Below, piece by piece: positions 1 through 5,854 of a stretch of DNA of 9,840 bases (the first letter of the stretch is position 1; each line of letters begins with the position of its first letter). Source of the DNA: JBEKCP01 sp050014815. GTDB taxonomy: Bacteria; Planctomycetota; Planctomycetia; Pirellulales; Thermoguttaceae. A program made the translations under genes and the position numbers. The notes beneath the pieces were generated by a model. It saw only the letters and a list, made by a program, of their open reading frames with translations, was not told where the DNA came from and ran no database searches. Location: the NCBI GenBank assembly GCA_050014815.1, contig JBEKCP010000170.1, positions 1 to 9,840 on the forward strand. Direction: 5' to 3'.

Positions 1-134
1 CGCGATGGGAATCGACGTCGACCAGATCAAATCATGTATAATTCAACGTGCGGCGTAGCGACCTATGGCGTTTCTCGAATCGGACTTCCAGCAATGAGAC
101 GGGCCAAAGTGGCGCTGCCCAATTAGTTTAGGGG
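1..134. other. Left edge, no supported gene
   Basis: Two plus-strand frames are open from the left edge, one to a TAG at 56-58 and one to a TAG at 124-126. Either could be the tail of a gene cut by the window. Neither translation shows a recognisable motif, and the longer one has the composition of a chance frame. A perfect TATAAT stands at 37-42, but the bases 17 nt upstream (GACGTC) do not resemble a -35 box, so no promoter is claimed. Confidence 0.3.
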
Positions 135-163
135 AAAAAGCCCCCCGACTGCGTCGGGGGGGT
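135..163 (-). terminator. Intrinsic terminator of the helix-hairpin-helix gene
   Basis: CCCCCCGAC (141-149) pairs perfectly with GTCGGGGGG (153-161) around a TGC loop. Read on the minus strand, the stem is followed by CTTTTT (139-135), the U-run of a rho-independent terminator. It lies about 40 nt past the stop codon at 201 of the minus-strand gene. On the plus strand it is followed only by TCTCTTC, so termination in that direction would be weaker. Confidence 0.8.
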
Positions 164-166
164 CTC

Positions 167-220
167 TTCATCCCTTCATCCGCACTTTATCCTTCATCCT
201 TTATCCTTTATCCTTCATCC
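167..220. repeat. TTCATCC/TTTATCC heptamer tract
   Basis: Seven copies of a 7-bp unit lie at 167-173, 175-181, 186-192, 193-199, 200-206, 207-213 and 214-220; the last five are contiguous. They alternate between TTCATCC and TTTATCC (GGATGAA/GGATAAA on the minus strand). The tract supplies both the stop codon (201-203) and the final MKDKG residues of the helix-hairpin-helix protein, so it has grown into, or defined, the 3' end of that gene. Similar short tandem units are, from memory, common between planctomycete genes. Confidence 0.8.
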
Positions 221-629
221 TTCCGCCCCCCGCCAGGCTCCGGCCGCCGGGCATGGGCCGCAGGTAGGGCCGGATATTCTCCAGGGTCTTCGGACCGATG
301 CCGCGGACCCGCCGCAGGTCCTCGTGGTCCACAAAGGGCCCCTGCGTGCGGCGGGACTCGACGATCCGCTGGGCCAGGTTCTTCCCCACCCCCGGCAGTT
401 GGACCAGCTCCGGCCAGTCGGCCCCGTTGATGTCCACCTGGAAGGCGGCCGTCTGGGGCTCGCCCTGCTCGACCTCGATGAGCCGGCCTCGCCACCCCCC
501 CTGGCAGACCCACCAGCCGACCGTGGCCGCCAGGCCGGCGGCCACCAGAACGGCAATCCCCGCCTGGTCGGCCCGGCGGAGGAGCCAGGATGACCGCTCG
601 GTCGGTGGGTTGGGGGGTCGCGGGGACAT
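201..629 (-). CDS. ComEA-like helix-hairpin-helix membrane protein
   Basis: This 142-residue protein probably binds double-stranded DNA without sequence specificity at the membrane, as ComEA-family proteins do in DNA uptake. The substrate here is not shown. After a short Pro/Arg-rich N-terminus there is one membrane helix (about residues 24-42), then a short linker. A tandem helix-hairpin-helix domain follows (about 64-123), starting at VDINGA with hairpins LPGVGKNLAQRI (78-89) and VRGIGPKTLENI (108-119). It lacks the SLBB domain of full-length ComEA, which is usual for short planctomycete versions. The ATG at 629 has no Shine-Dalgarno, but a good promoter sits 33 bp upstream. The last residues (RMKDKG) come from a heptamer repeat rather than from a conserved domain. 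Family assignment is firm; a role in competence is inference. Confidence 0.88.
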   Translation of the reverse strand: MSPRPPNPPTERSSWLLRRADQAGIAVLVAAGLAATVGWWVCQGGWRGRLIEVEQGEPQTAAFQVDINGADWPELVQLPGVGKNLAQRIVESRRTQGPFVDHEDLRRVRGIGPKTLENIRPYLRPMPGGRSLAGGGRMKDKG

Positions 630-661
630 TGGAGCGGGCCGGCAGTTGTGCGCGCGGCCTC

Positions 662-691
662 ATTCTAACAGAAGCCCGTGGCGTCTGTAAA
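662..691 (-). promoter_or_regulatory. Sigma-70-like promoter of the helix-hairpin-helix gene
   Basis: On the minus strand, TTTACA (691-686, 5 of 6 to the -35 consensus) is separated by 18 bp from TAGAAT (667-662, 5 of 6 to the -10 consensus). The predicted start near 655 leaves a leader of about 25 nt before the ATG at 629. Spacing and position fit well; there is no experimental support. Confidence 0.5.
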
Positions 692-726
692 CATACGCGC
701 CATTATCGCTTGAATTGCAAAGGGTC

Positions 727-774
727 GGCGCAGGGAGCAACGATTGCGCCTCCGGTCGTGTGGCATCCTCCCTG
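727..774. other. Overlapping inverted repeats in the 630-787 gap
   Basis: Two stems share bases and cannot form together. GGCGCA (727-732) pairs with TGCGCC (745-750), and CAGGGAG (731-737) pairs with CTCCCTG (768-774). They lie just past the stop of the upstream minus-strand membrane gene at 788 and could act as a weak terminator or a 3'-end stabiliser. No U-run follows, so an intrinsic terminator is not claimed. Apart from these and the promoter at 662-691, I see nothing in the gap. Confidence 0.3.
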
Positions 775-787
775 CAGTCGGGCGCAT

Positions 788-1390
788 TCATGGCGGCGGC
801 AATATTCCGGCGGCGGGTGGTGGCGACGATGGCCCGCTGCTAGCATCGGCTGATGACGGAATGATTGCCGATGATTGCGTTTCAGGCGGGATGAGTGAGG
901 ACAAGTATGAGGCTAGTTCCGGCCCGAGTAGCGGGGATAGTGCGGCTATTTGTTGCGGTTGCAGCCCTGACACGATCGCTTTAAGTCTTGCTCTCTGGTG
1001 GCGACTAAGCGAATACAGGTTTACCACTGCAAATATTTGTGCGGTGTAGCACACTAGGAAGTTCGCCAAACCGACGATGAACACGATGCTCGATAGCATC
1101 GTCCAACTGCCAGCAATCTCATAAAGGACGAGCCCCGTTAGCGCTACCACGGTGCTCCACAGTGCTGCGGTCTGACAGACTTGGAGTTTCACGACATGGA
1201 GTGTCACAGCGGGCAGATTAAAGGTTGAGAGTTCAATCAGGAGTTGCCGCTTACGCTGCCAGTCAATGACCCGTTTTCCCAGCCAGGGTACGATTAAGCG
1301 CCAAAGCGCTGGTATCCGCTTTGCCAACCAATGCAGAGCGGCAAAAACGGCACACGCAATGACCCCGACGACAATCTGCTCCCAAGTCAT
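788..1390 (-). CDS. Small three-helix membrane protein, unknown function
   Basis: I do not recognise this 200-residue protein. It has an N-terminal membrane helix (about 6-26), then a basic amphipathic stretch (about 30-68). Two closely spaced membrane helices follow (about 72-91 and 99-125), and then a helical cytoplasmic-type segment with YSLSRHQRARLKAIV. It ends in a Ser/Pro-rich tail (168-200) closing in GILPPP. The ATG at 1390 has a good ribosome site, GGGAG with a 7-nt spacer. A gene for a protein of the same layout lies 84 bp upstream on the same strand, so the two are probably cotranscribed. The region is clearly richer in A/T than hydF or xylB, which suggests it was acquired. No catalytic motif is visible; a structural, sensor or pore-type role is possible but unsupported. 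Confidence 0.7.
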   Translation of the reverse strand: MTWEQIVVGVIACAVFAALHWLAKRIPALWRLIVPWLGKRVIDWQRKRQLLIELSTFNLPAVTLHVVKLQVCQTAALWSTVVALTGLVLYEIAGSWTMLSSIVFIVGLANFLVCYTAQIFAVVNLYSLSRHQRARLKAIVSGLQPQQIAALSPLLGPELASYLSSLIPPETQSSAIIPSSADASSGPSSPPPAAGILPPP

Positions 1391-1437
1391 GAAATTTCTC
1401 CCTTATGACCGGCCTCTCGCTCAATTCTGGTAGGCAT
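1387..1437 (-). CDS. Possible 16-residue leader peptide coupled to the next gene
   Basis: Between the two membrane-protein genes, ATG at 1437 opens a 16-codon frame (MPTRIEREAGHKGEIS). Its TGA at 1389-1387 overlaps the ATG of the downstream gene as ATGA. An AAGGA motif with an 8-nt spacer precedes it. The overlap and ribosome site would suit translational coupling. The peptide is short, has no known homologue that I recognise, and its frame is also open upstream through the 3' end of the preceding gene, so it may be chance. Confidence 0.2.
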   Translation of the reverse strand: MPTRIEREAGHKGEIS

Positions 1438-1474
1438 GGTCTGTTTCCTTCGGACTGTCGGCCACCGTTCTGTC

Positions 1475-2002
1475 TCACTGCGGCCTGCTGGGGCTTTCTG
1501 TTGCGACTTGCGCTGCGGGTGCAGGTTGTGGTGCGGGTTGCTTTGCAGTTTCACGGGTGAGTTTCTCTGCCCTCGCAATGATATCATCAAAGAGTGCGGC
1601 CTCGCTTCTGAAATTAAGAGCCTTCCAATAATTACGGAGACAGAAGTAGAGAGCCCCTAACGCTAACGCATCAAAAGAGTATGTGATGACGGGTAGAGTT
1701 ACCGTAGAAAACTCGATAGCACACAGCCTGAAGAAGAGTACCATCATACCGAAGAATACCGCCAGACTATTGCAAGCAAACTGCTTCAGTCTCTTATGAA
1801 TTGAGTCGGTGGTAACATAGACGATTACTAGCGGATTACCGACAATCCTTTGCGCTGCCGCATTCAGCAGATTTCTAGCCTCGTCTTGATTTACCTTGTA
1901 TTTCTCCCAGATGCGTCTCACCCTCGGAGTTACCACGACGATAATGATGCCAGCGATCACGCTACCCAGAATGCTCACGCCCAAGTTCAGTGTGATTTCC
2001 AT
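1475..2002 (-). CDS. Small three-helix membrane protein, unknown function
   Basis: I do not recognise this 175-residue protein. It has an N-terminal membrane helix (about 5-25), a charged helical segment (about 28-72) and two further membrane helices (about 76-95 and 105-123). An amphipathic helix follows (about 133-152, with FDDIIARAEKLTRETAK) and then a Pro/Ala-rich tail (155-175). The same order of parts occurs in the next gene of the pair, though I see no clear residue-by-residue match. I chose ATG at 2002 because GAGG lies 6 nt upstream; a TTG two codons earlier would abut that site. Base composition is low in G/C for this genome: bases 1741-1800 have 26 G/C of 60. The two genes are probably one operon driven from the promoter at 2066-2094. 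Confidence 0.68.
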   Translation of the reverse strand: MEITLNLGVSILGSVIAGIIIVVVTPRVRRIWEKYKVNQDEARNLLNAAAQRIVGNPLVIVYVTTDSIHKRLKQFACNSLAVFFGMMVLFFRLCAIEFSTVTLPVITYSFDALALGALYFCLRNYWKALNFRSEAALFDDIIARAEKLTRETAKQPAPQPAPAAQVATESPSRPQ

Positions 2003-2065
2003 GACCAACCTCGCCTTCTGCTATGACTGGAGTGGGAAACTGTCCTGCCCACCTATCAGCCACTC

Positions 2066-2094
2066 ACCATACCACGGCCGTGGGGTCATGACAA
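2066..2094 (-). promoter_or_regulatory. Promoter with a 12-bp palindromic operator in its spacer
   Basis: On the minus strand, TTGTCA (2094-2089, 5 of 6 to consensus) is followed after exactly 17 bp by TATGGT (2071-2066, 4 of 6). Transcription would start near 2059 and lead into the membrane-protein gene at 2002. The spacer contains the perfect palindrome CCACGGCCGTGG (2072-2083), directly abutting the -10 box. That is the position of operators for repressors and for spacer-acting activators such as the MerR family. The elements are seen; the regulation is inferred. Confidence 0.45.
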
Positions 2095-2106
2095 GGGGCA
2101 CTGGCC

Positions 2107-2135
2107 TTGCCTCCGGCATGGGAATCGGCTACACT
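2107..2135 (+). promoter_or_regulatory. Divergent promoter ahead of the methyltransferase remnant
   Basis: TTGCCT (2107-2112, 4 of 6) and TACACT (2130-2135, 4 of 6) are separated by exactly 17 bp. This would start transcription near 2142, about 17 nt before the ATG at 2159. With the minus-strand promoter at 2066-2094 it forms a compact divergent control region, as often seen between restriction-modification or defence genes and their neighbours. Each box is only moderate, so this is tentative. Confidence 0.3.
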
Positions 2136-2158
2136 GCACGGCGAAAGGGCCGCCCCCC

Positions 2159-2332
2159 ATGAAAAATAACCTCTACTACGGCGACAACCCAGACGTTCTC
2201 CGGCGGCACATCGGGGCCGAAGGGGACAGTCCCATTTTCGCTTCGCAAAAATGGGGACAGTCCCCCGTGAACGGTTACACCCCACAAGACACCGGCAACG
2301 CCAGCACTGCCAGTCGTGTGCCGGCTACATGA
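2159..2332 (+). pseudogene. N-terminal remnant of a site-specific DNA methyltransferase
   Basis: ATG at 2159 opens with MKNNLYYGDNPDVLRRHI. This is the characteristic start of site-specific DNA methyltransferases of the N6-adenine/N4-cytosine class, which normally read YYGDNLDVLR..I and continue through a DPPFN catalytic motif. Here similarity ends after about 21 codons, at 2221, where a GGGGACAGTCCC repeat begins. The frame then runs through repeat and unrelated sequence to a TGA at 2330-2332. No DPPY/DPPF motif or SAM-binding region remains, so the product cannot methylate DNA. The start signals survive: an AAAGGG ribosome site and a possible promoter at 2107-2135. The 3' end overlaps the last codons of hydF on the other strand. 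It is most likely a fossil of a restriction-modification locus left by deletion or by insertion of the repeat. Confidence 0.65.
2222..2266. repeat. GGGGACAGTCCC inverted-repeat element (REP-like)
   Basis: GGGGACAGTCCC occurs at 2222-2233 and again at 2253-2264. Each copy contains the near-palindrome GGGAC-A-GTCCC, and together they form a longer imperfect hairpin in which CCCATTTT (2231-2238) pairs with AAAATGGG in the second half, around CGCTTCG. From memory, this motif is widespread in multi-copy intergenic repeats of planctomycetes and some other bacteria, often with IS200-like (RAYT) transposases. None is present here. The element sits exactly where methyltransferase similarity stops, so it marks the breakpoint. 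Confidence 0.65.
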
Positions 2333-3566
2333 CGGTGCGGTCTCTGAGCCGCCGGTATGTCTCCAGGGCGTCCGGGAAGGGCTCCAACGCGCGATCGAAG
2401 ATGCCCAGCGTATAGGCGATGGTCATTCCGTAGTTGGTGATGGGCACGCCGGCCCGGCGGCAGCGGAGCAGCCGCGCGAGCATCTCCCGGCGGTTCCACA
2501 TGCACGCGCCGCAGTGGATGACCAGGCGGTAGGGACTCAGATCGTCGGGGAAATCGCGGCCGGCGACGGTCCGGATGTCGAGCGTGCCGCCGACGTACTG
2601 CCGCAGCCACCGGGGGATCTTCACCCGGCCGATGTCGTCGCCGATGGGGTGGTGCGTGCAGGCCTCGGCCACCAAAACGCGGTCGCCCGGCTTGAGCCGG
2701 TCGATCGCCAACGCGCCCTCGACGAACTGGCCGAGGTCCCCTTTCTGCCGCGCAAACAGGATCGAGAACGACGTCATCTTCACGCCCGGCGGCGTGTCGC
2801 CGGCCACCTTGAGGAATGCCTGCGAGTCGGTCACCACCAGGGCGGGCGGCCGCCGGAGCCGGTCCAATGCGTCGCGAAGCTCCCGCTCTTTGACGACCAT
2901 CGCGTAGGCGTCGCCGTCCAACAGGTCGCGAAGGGCCTGGACCTGGGGGACAATGAGGCGGCCCCTGGGGGCCTCCAGGTCGATCGGCACCACCAGGATG
3001 GCCATCTCGCCGGGCGGTACGAGATCCGCCACCACAGGGGGCGATCGCAGGAACTCCTCCGGTGCGGCCCGAACAATGGCCTCGCGGAGATCCACCACGC
3101 CGCCCTCCCGGATCGCCACCGTCTCGACCCAGGGGGTGTTCGAGCCGCGGAGGCCGTCGAGCACTTCCGGGCCCGGGCGGCCCAGGTCCGACTTGTTGAA
3201 GACGGCGATGGCCGGGACCTGGCGCTCGTGGAGCTCGCCGAGAATGGCCTTCTCGAAGGGTCCCCAGCGGCCCGATTCGGCCACCACCAACCCGAGATCA
3301 GTGCGATCGAAGACCTCGTGGGTCTTCCCGACGCGGAGCTCGCCGAGGGCCCCCACGTCGTCGATGCCCGCCGTGTCGATGAAGAGGACGGGCCCCAGCG
3401 GCTGGAGTTCCATGGGCTTTTCGACCGGGTCGGTGGTAGTGCCCGGCAGTTCGCTGACGATGGCCACTTGCTGGCGGCACAGGGCGTTCAAGATCGACGA
3501 CTTGCCGGCATTGCGGCAGCCGAACAGGCCGATATGGAGCCGGAGGCCCTTAGGGGTGTCTTTCAT
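2325..3566 (-). CDS. hydF: [FeFe]-hydrogenase H-cluster maturation GTPase HydF
   Basis: HydF is the cytoplasmic scaffold on which HydE and HydG build the 2Fe subcluster of the H-cluster before transfer to apo-hydrogenase. The 413-residue protein has the normal length and order. The Era/TrmE-type GTPase domain (about 8-170) shows P-loop GCRNAGKSS (16-24), switch Thr in PGTTTDP (41-47), DTAG (64-67) and NKSD (124-127). A dimerisation region follows (about 175-270). The C-terminal cluster-binding domain has the full ligand set: C303-x-H305, then H351-C352-x-x-C355 in HCGAC. All motifs needed for activity are present. There is no clear Shine-Dalgarno at ATG 3566. No hydE, hydG or hydrogenase gene lies in the window, so hydF is separated from its partners here. 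The long open frame on the opposite strand is a shadow of its GC-rich third positions. Confidence 0.95.
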   Translation of the reverse strand: MKDTPKGLRLHIGLFGCRNAGKSSILNALCRQQVAIVSELPGTTTDPVEKPMELQPLGPVLFIDTAGIDDVGALGELRVGKTHEVFDRTDLGLVVAESGRWGPFEKAILGELHERQVPAIAVFNKSDLGRPGPEVLDGLRGSNTPWVETVAIREGGVVDLREAIVRAAPEEFLRSPPVVADLVPPGEMAILVVPIDLEAPRGRLIVPQVQALRDLLDGDAYAMVVKERELRDALDRLRRPPALVVTDSQAFLKVAGDTPPGVKMTSFSILFARQKGDLGQFVEGALAIDRLKPGDRVLVAEACTHHPIGDDIGRVKIPRWLRQYVGGTLDIRTVAGRDFPDDLSPYRLVIHCGACMWNRREMLARLLRCRRAGVPITNYGMTIAYTLGIFDRALEPFPDALETYRRLRDRTVM

Positions 3567-3749
3567 GGTCGATAACTCGGGGAGACCGAAATATGTTATA
3601 CCGCGCGGGGCGTCGGGGTGCTTCCAGTTCCCATGCCTGTTGTTCCCGCGGGGGACCGTGGGGACGGGTATACAAGTCTAATGGGTGGTACATGCCTTTT
3701 CCATGCGATCATCAAGCGGATTCCGCTGTTTTTCTTCACAAGAGGCATG

Positions 3750-3818
3750 TTCACAACCGAAAAATGGGCGTATACTGCATCGTGGGAGGCGTCGGCCTCC
3801 GTGCAGAAAGGCTATTTC
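3750..3818 (+). promoter_or_regulatory. Likely promoter and leader of the rloAB unit
   Basis: TATACT (3771-3776, 5 of 6) is a good -10 box. The best -35 match, TTCACA (3750-3755), is only 15 bp away; TGTTCA at 3748-3753 gives 17 bp but matches poorly. TTCACAA occurs twice (3735-3741 and 3750-3756) with 15 bp between starts, which could be an activator or repressor site. The leader then has a hairpin, GGAGGC (3785-3790) pairing with GCCTCC (3795-3800), followed by GAAAGG as ribosome site 8 nt before ATG 3820. Confidence 0.4.
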
Positions 3819-3819
3819 G

Positions 3820-5172
3820 ATGCTCATTAGTTTCACGGTCCAAAACTACCGGCCCTTTGCCGACGAGCAGACGCTATCCCTCGAGGCCGTCAAGGACGAC
3901 AGCCACCCGGGCCACGCGGTGGACTGCGGCGCTTTCCGGTTACTGAAGACCGCTGCCATCTACGGGCCCAACGCCTCGGGCAAGAGCAGCCTGTTGAACG
4001 CCCTTTACGCAATGCAACTGCTGGTGAGGATTTCCGCCACGCAGATGAGCCTCGGCGATCGGATCGGGGCCGCCAGCCCGTTTCGGCTCGACAAGGCCCG
4101 CGTCCGGGAGCCATCCTCGTTCGAAGTCCGCCTGTTCCTCAACGGCACCGAGTACCAATACGGCTTTTCGGCGACCCGAGAGCGCGTTTGCGACGAGTGG
4201 CTTCACGTGAAGCGGAAGGGCGGCAGGTCAACCAACCCACTGACGCGACACTATGACCCGGCGAGCGACAAGACCGATTGGCAGCTTCGCGGGGAGTTGA
4301 AGGGTGCGAAGGACATTGTTGAAAAGACCCGCGACAATGGGCTGTTTCTCTCGCGCGCGGCCGAAATGAATCTTGAGTTTGTCGCGGAACTCTACCTCTG
4401 GTTCCGGGATCGCTGCTCCTGCCTCGATCTGGCTACCCGGCCTCTGGATCTCACGGAACAGAGTGCGCGTCGTGCCGCAGGCGACAGCGGTTTCCGAGGT
4501 CGGGTGGAACGATTGATTCGCGACGCTGACTTCGCCATCGACGGCCTGGACGCCGACCCTAAACCGCACGCCGCCCTCCCCGAGGATGCTCCGGAGCTTC
4601 GAGCTCTTGATGACGCGATGCGCAGTTACCTCGTAGCTATTGATGCCGTAGCGGTAAGATACGGCCACGGGCACGTGGCCCCCGATGCCAGAGAACACTT
4701 CGCGGTAAACACCTTCCACAGGATTCCCGATTCCGACGAGACGGTTCGGTTCTCGCTCGATGCCGACGAATCGAGCGGCACCCAGCGGTTCTTCGCGCTC
4801 GTGGGCCCGGTTCTCCAGGCGTTGGATGAAGGGCACCTGCTCGTTGTCGATGAACTCGACTGCAGCATGCACCCGCAACTGACGTACAAGCTCGTGGAGA
4901 TGTTCCACAGCCCGGAGGCCAATCCCAAGGGGGCCCAGTTGGTCTTTGCGACCCATGATACGTCGCTGATGACCCCCGCGTTGTTTCGCCGCGATCAAAT
5001 CTGGCTGACCGAGAAGACGCGGAAGGGGGCCGCCGTGCTCTTTTCCCTGTGCGAGATCGAGCCCGAAAAACGGCCGCGAAAGGACGAGCCGTTCGAGAAG
5101 CACTATCTGGCGGGACGTTACGGCGGCGTGCCCAACTTCGGCCCGGCGCTGGAGGATTTCAAAAAGCTATGA
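3820..5172 (+). CDS. rloA: RloA/AbiLi-like AAA (ABC-type) ATPase
   Basis: This 450-residue ATPase of the COG1106/AAA_15-AAA_21 group is the probable sensor or motor half of a two-gene phage-defence unit with the downstream RloB protein. The N-terminus MLISFTVQNYRPFADEQTLS is the usual start of the family. Walker A is GPNASGKSS (49-57), an ABC-signature-like ESSGTQRF lies at 317-324, Walker B LLVVDELD at 340-347 with Glu345 as catalytic base, and the switch histidine at ATHD (377-380). A C-terminal YLAGRYGGVP (429-438) matches the conserved tail of RloA/AbiLi ATPases. I chose ATG 3820 because it has GAAAGG at 8 nt and begins at the conserved first strand; the frame is open 45 codons further upstream, but that part looks noncoding. 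The stop overlaps the rloB start as ATGA, so the two are coupled. Ordinary cellular roles for such ATPases cannot be excluded. Confidence 0.88.
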   Translation: MLISFTVQNYRPFADEQTLSLEAVKDDSHPGHAVDCGAFRLLKTAAIYGPNASGKSSLLNALYAMQLLVRISATQMSLGDRIGAASPFRLDKARVREPSSFEVRLFLNGTEYQYGFSATRERVCDEWLHVKRKGGRSTNPLTRHYDPASDKTDWQLRGELKGAKDIVEKTRDNGLFLSRAAEMNLEFVAELYLWFRDRCSCLDLATRPLDLTEQSARRAAGDSGFRGRVERLIRDADFAIDGLDADPKPHAALPEDAPELRALDDAMRSYLVAIDAVAVRYGHGHVAPDAREHFAVNTFHRIPDSDETVRFSLDADESSGTQRFFALVGPVLQALDEGHLLVVDELDCSMHPQLTYKLVEMFHSPEANPKGAQLVFATHDTSLMTPALFRRDQIWLTEKTRKGAAVLFSLCEIEPEKRPRKDEPFEKHYLAGRYGGVPNFGPALEDFKKL

Positions 5173-5822
5173 CGAACCGAGGCTCTGGCAGACCCCGCTT
5201 CGGCTCGTCGCGGCGAAGGGGGCCCTTGCGGCCCCGCAAGAGGACCGTCTTGATCGTGTGCGAAGGCAAAGAAACCGAGCGCAACTACTTCGACAAGCTC
5301 AAGAGAGAGGAGCCGATCAAAGAGAAGTTCGCCATCAGGGTGAAGGGCGGCAAGGGCGGGTCCCGCTTGCAAGTCGCCCAGTTCGCCGTGGACCGCAAGA
5401 ACGAACCCGGCACGGATTACGACGAGGTCTGGTGCGTCATGGACGTGGAAGGGCCCGCAGGGCTGGACGAGATGCGGAAGGCCCTCGATCTGCTCGGCGG
5501 GAACTCGATATCGGCGGGGGTGTCGAACCCTTCGTTCGAGGTATGGCTGCTGGCCCATTTCGAGCGGAGCGGCGCGGCGTTGCTCGACTGTGACGCCGCG
5601 ATTGTCCGCCTCAACAAGCACTGGCAAAAACACTTTTCCGGCCGATACGACAAGGCGGACGGTCGCATCTACGATCGGCTTGCCAAATTCATCGCCGATG
5701 CGGTCGAGAACGCCCGGTGGGTCCGAGAAAAGCACCACGACCCGGTTGCGTGCATCGTTGATTGCAACTCCGCAACCGACATGTATCGGTTGGTTGCGCG
5801 CTTGCGCCCGGCAGCCGACTAG
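5169..5822 (+). CDS. rloB: RloB/AbiLii family protein, putative TOPRIM-like nuclease
   Basis: This 217-residue protein has the hallmarks of the RloB family (Pfam RloB-like), the usual partner of RloA ATPases in restriction-linked loci and of AbiLi in the abortive-infection system AbiL. A basic N-terminus (1-26) precedes strand 1 and VCEGKETERNYF (30-41). WCVMDVEG (88-95) follows, with Asp92 and Glu94, then the family signature SNPSFEVWLLAHF (119-131). The C-terminal part has VDCNSATDMYRLVARL (197-212). Glu32 and the D-x-E pair resemble the acidic metal site of TOPRIM domains, which suggests a nuclease acting once the ATPase is triggered; that activity is inferred. The ATG at 5169 overlaps the rloA stop by four bases, with GGAGG 13 nt upstream. 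The strong hairpin at 5855-5923 follows about 30 nt after the stop. Confidence 0.88.
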   Translation: MTNRGSGRPRFGSSRRRGPLRPRKRTVLIVCEGKETERNYFDKLKREEPIKEKFAIRVKGGKGGSRLQVAQFAVDRKNEPGTDYDEVWCVMDVEGPAGLDEMRKALDLLGGNSISAGVSNPSFEVWLLAHFERSGAALLDCDAAIVRLNKHWQKHFSGRYDKADGRIYDRLAKFIADAVENARWVREKHHDPVACIVDCNSATDMYRLVARLRPAAD

Positions 5823-5854
5823 CCCTTGTCAGAAAAGCCGCGTTTCCAGCAGCT

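Noticed and set aside
37..42. Perfect TATAAT on the plus strand near the left edge
   Set aside because: There is no -35-like sequence at usable spacing and no gene downstream on that strand before the terminator.
2003..2008. TTG start two codons upstream for the 175-residue membrane protein
   Set aside because: The GAGG ribosome site would directly abut TTG, but is 6 nt from the ATG at 2002.
2222..2266. Insertion sequence at the methyltransferase breakpoint
   Set aside because: Only the short inverted repeat is present. There is no transposase frame and no target-site duplication that I can identify.
2316..3575. A 419-residue open frame on the plus strand over hydF
   Set aside because: It mirrors hydF almost end to end. 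HydF on the minus strand has every family motif, and the plus-strand translation has none.
3685..3819. A 45-codon N-terminal extension of rloA
   Set aside because: It crosses the likely promoter and leader hairpin and lacks family similarity. ATG 3820 has a ribosome site and begins at the conserved first strand.
4228..5103. A 291-residue minus-strand frame over rloA
   Set aside because: It is antisense to an ATPase with complete Walker motifs and shows no motif of its own.
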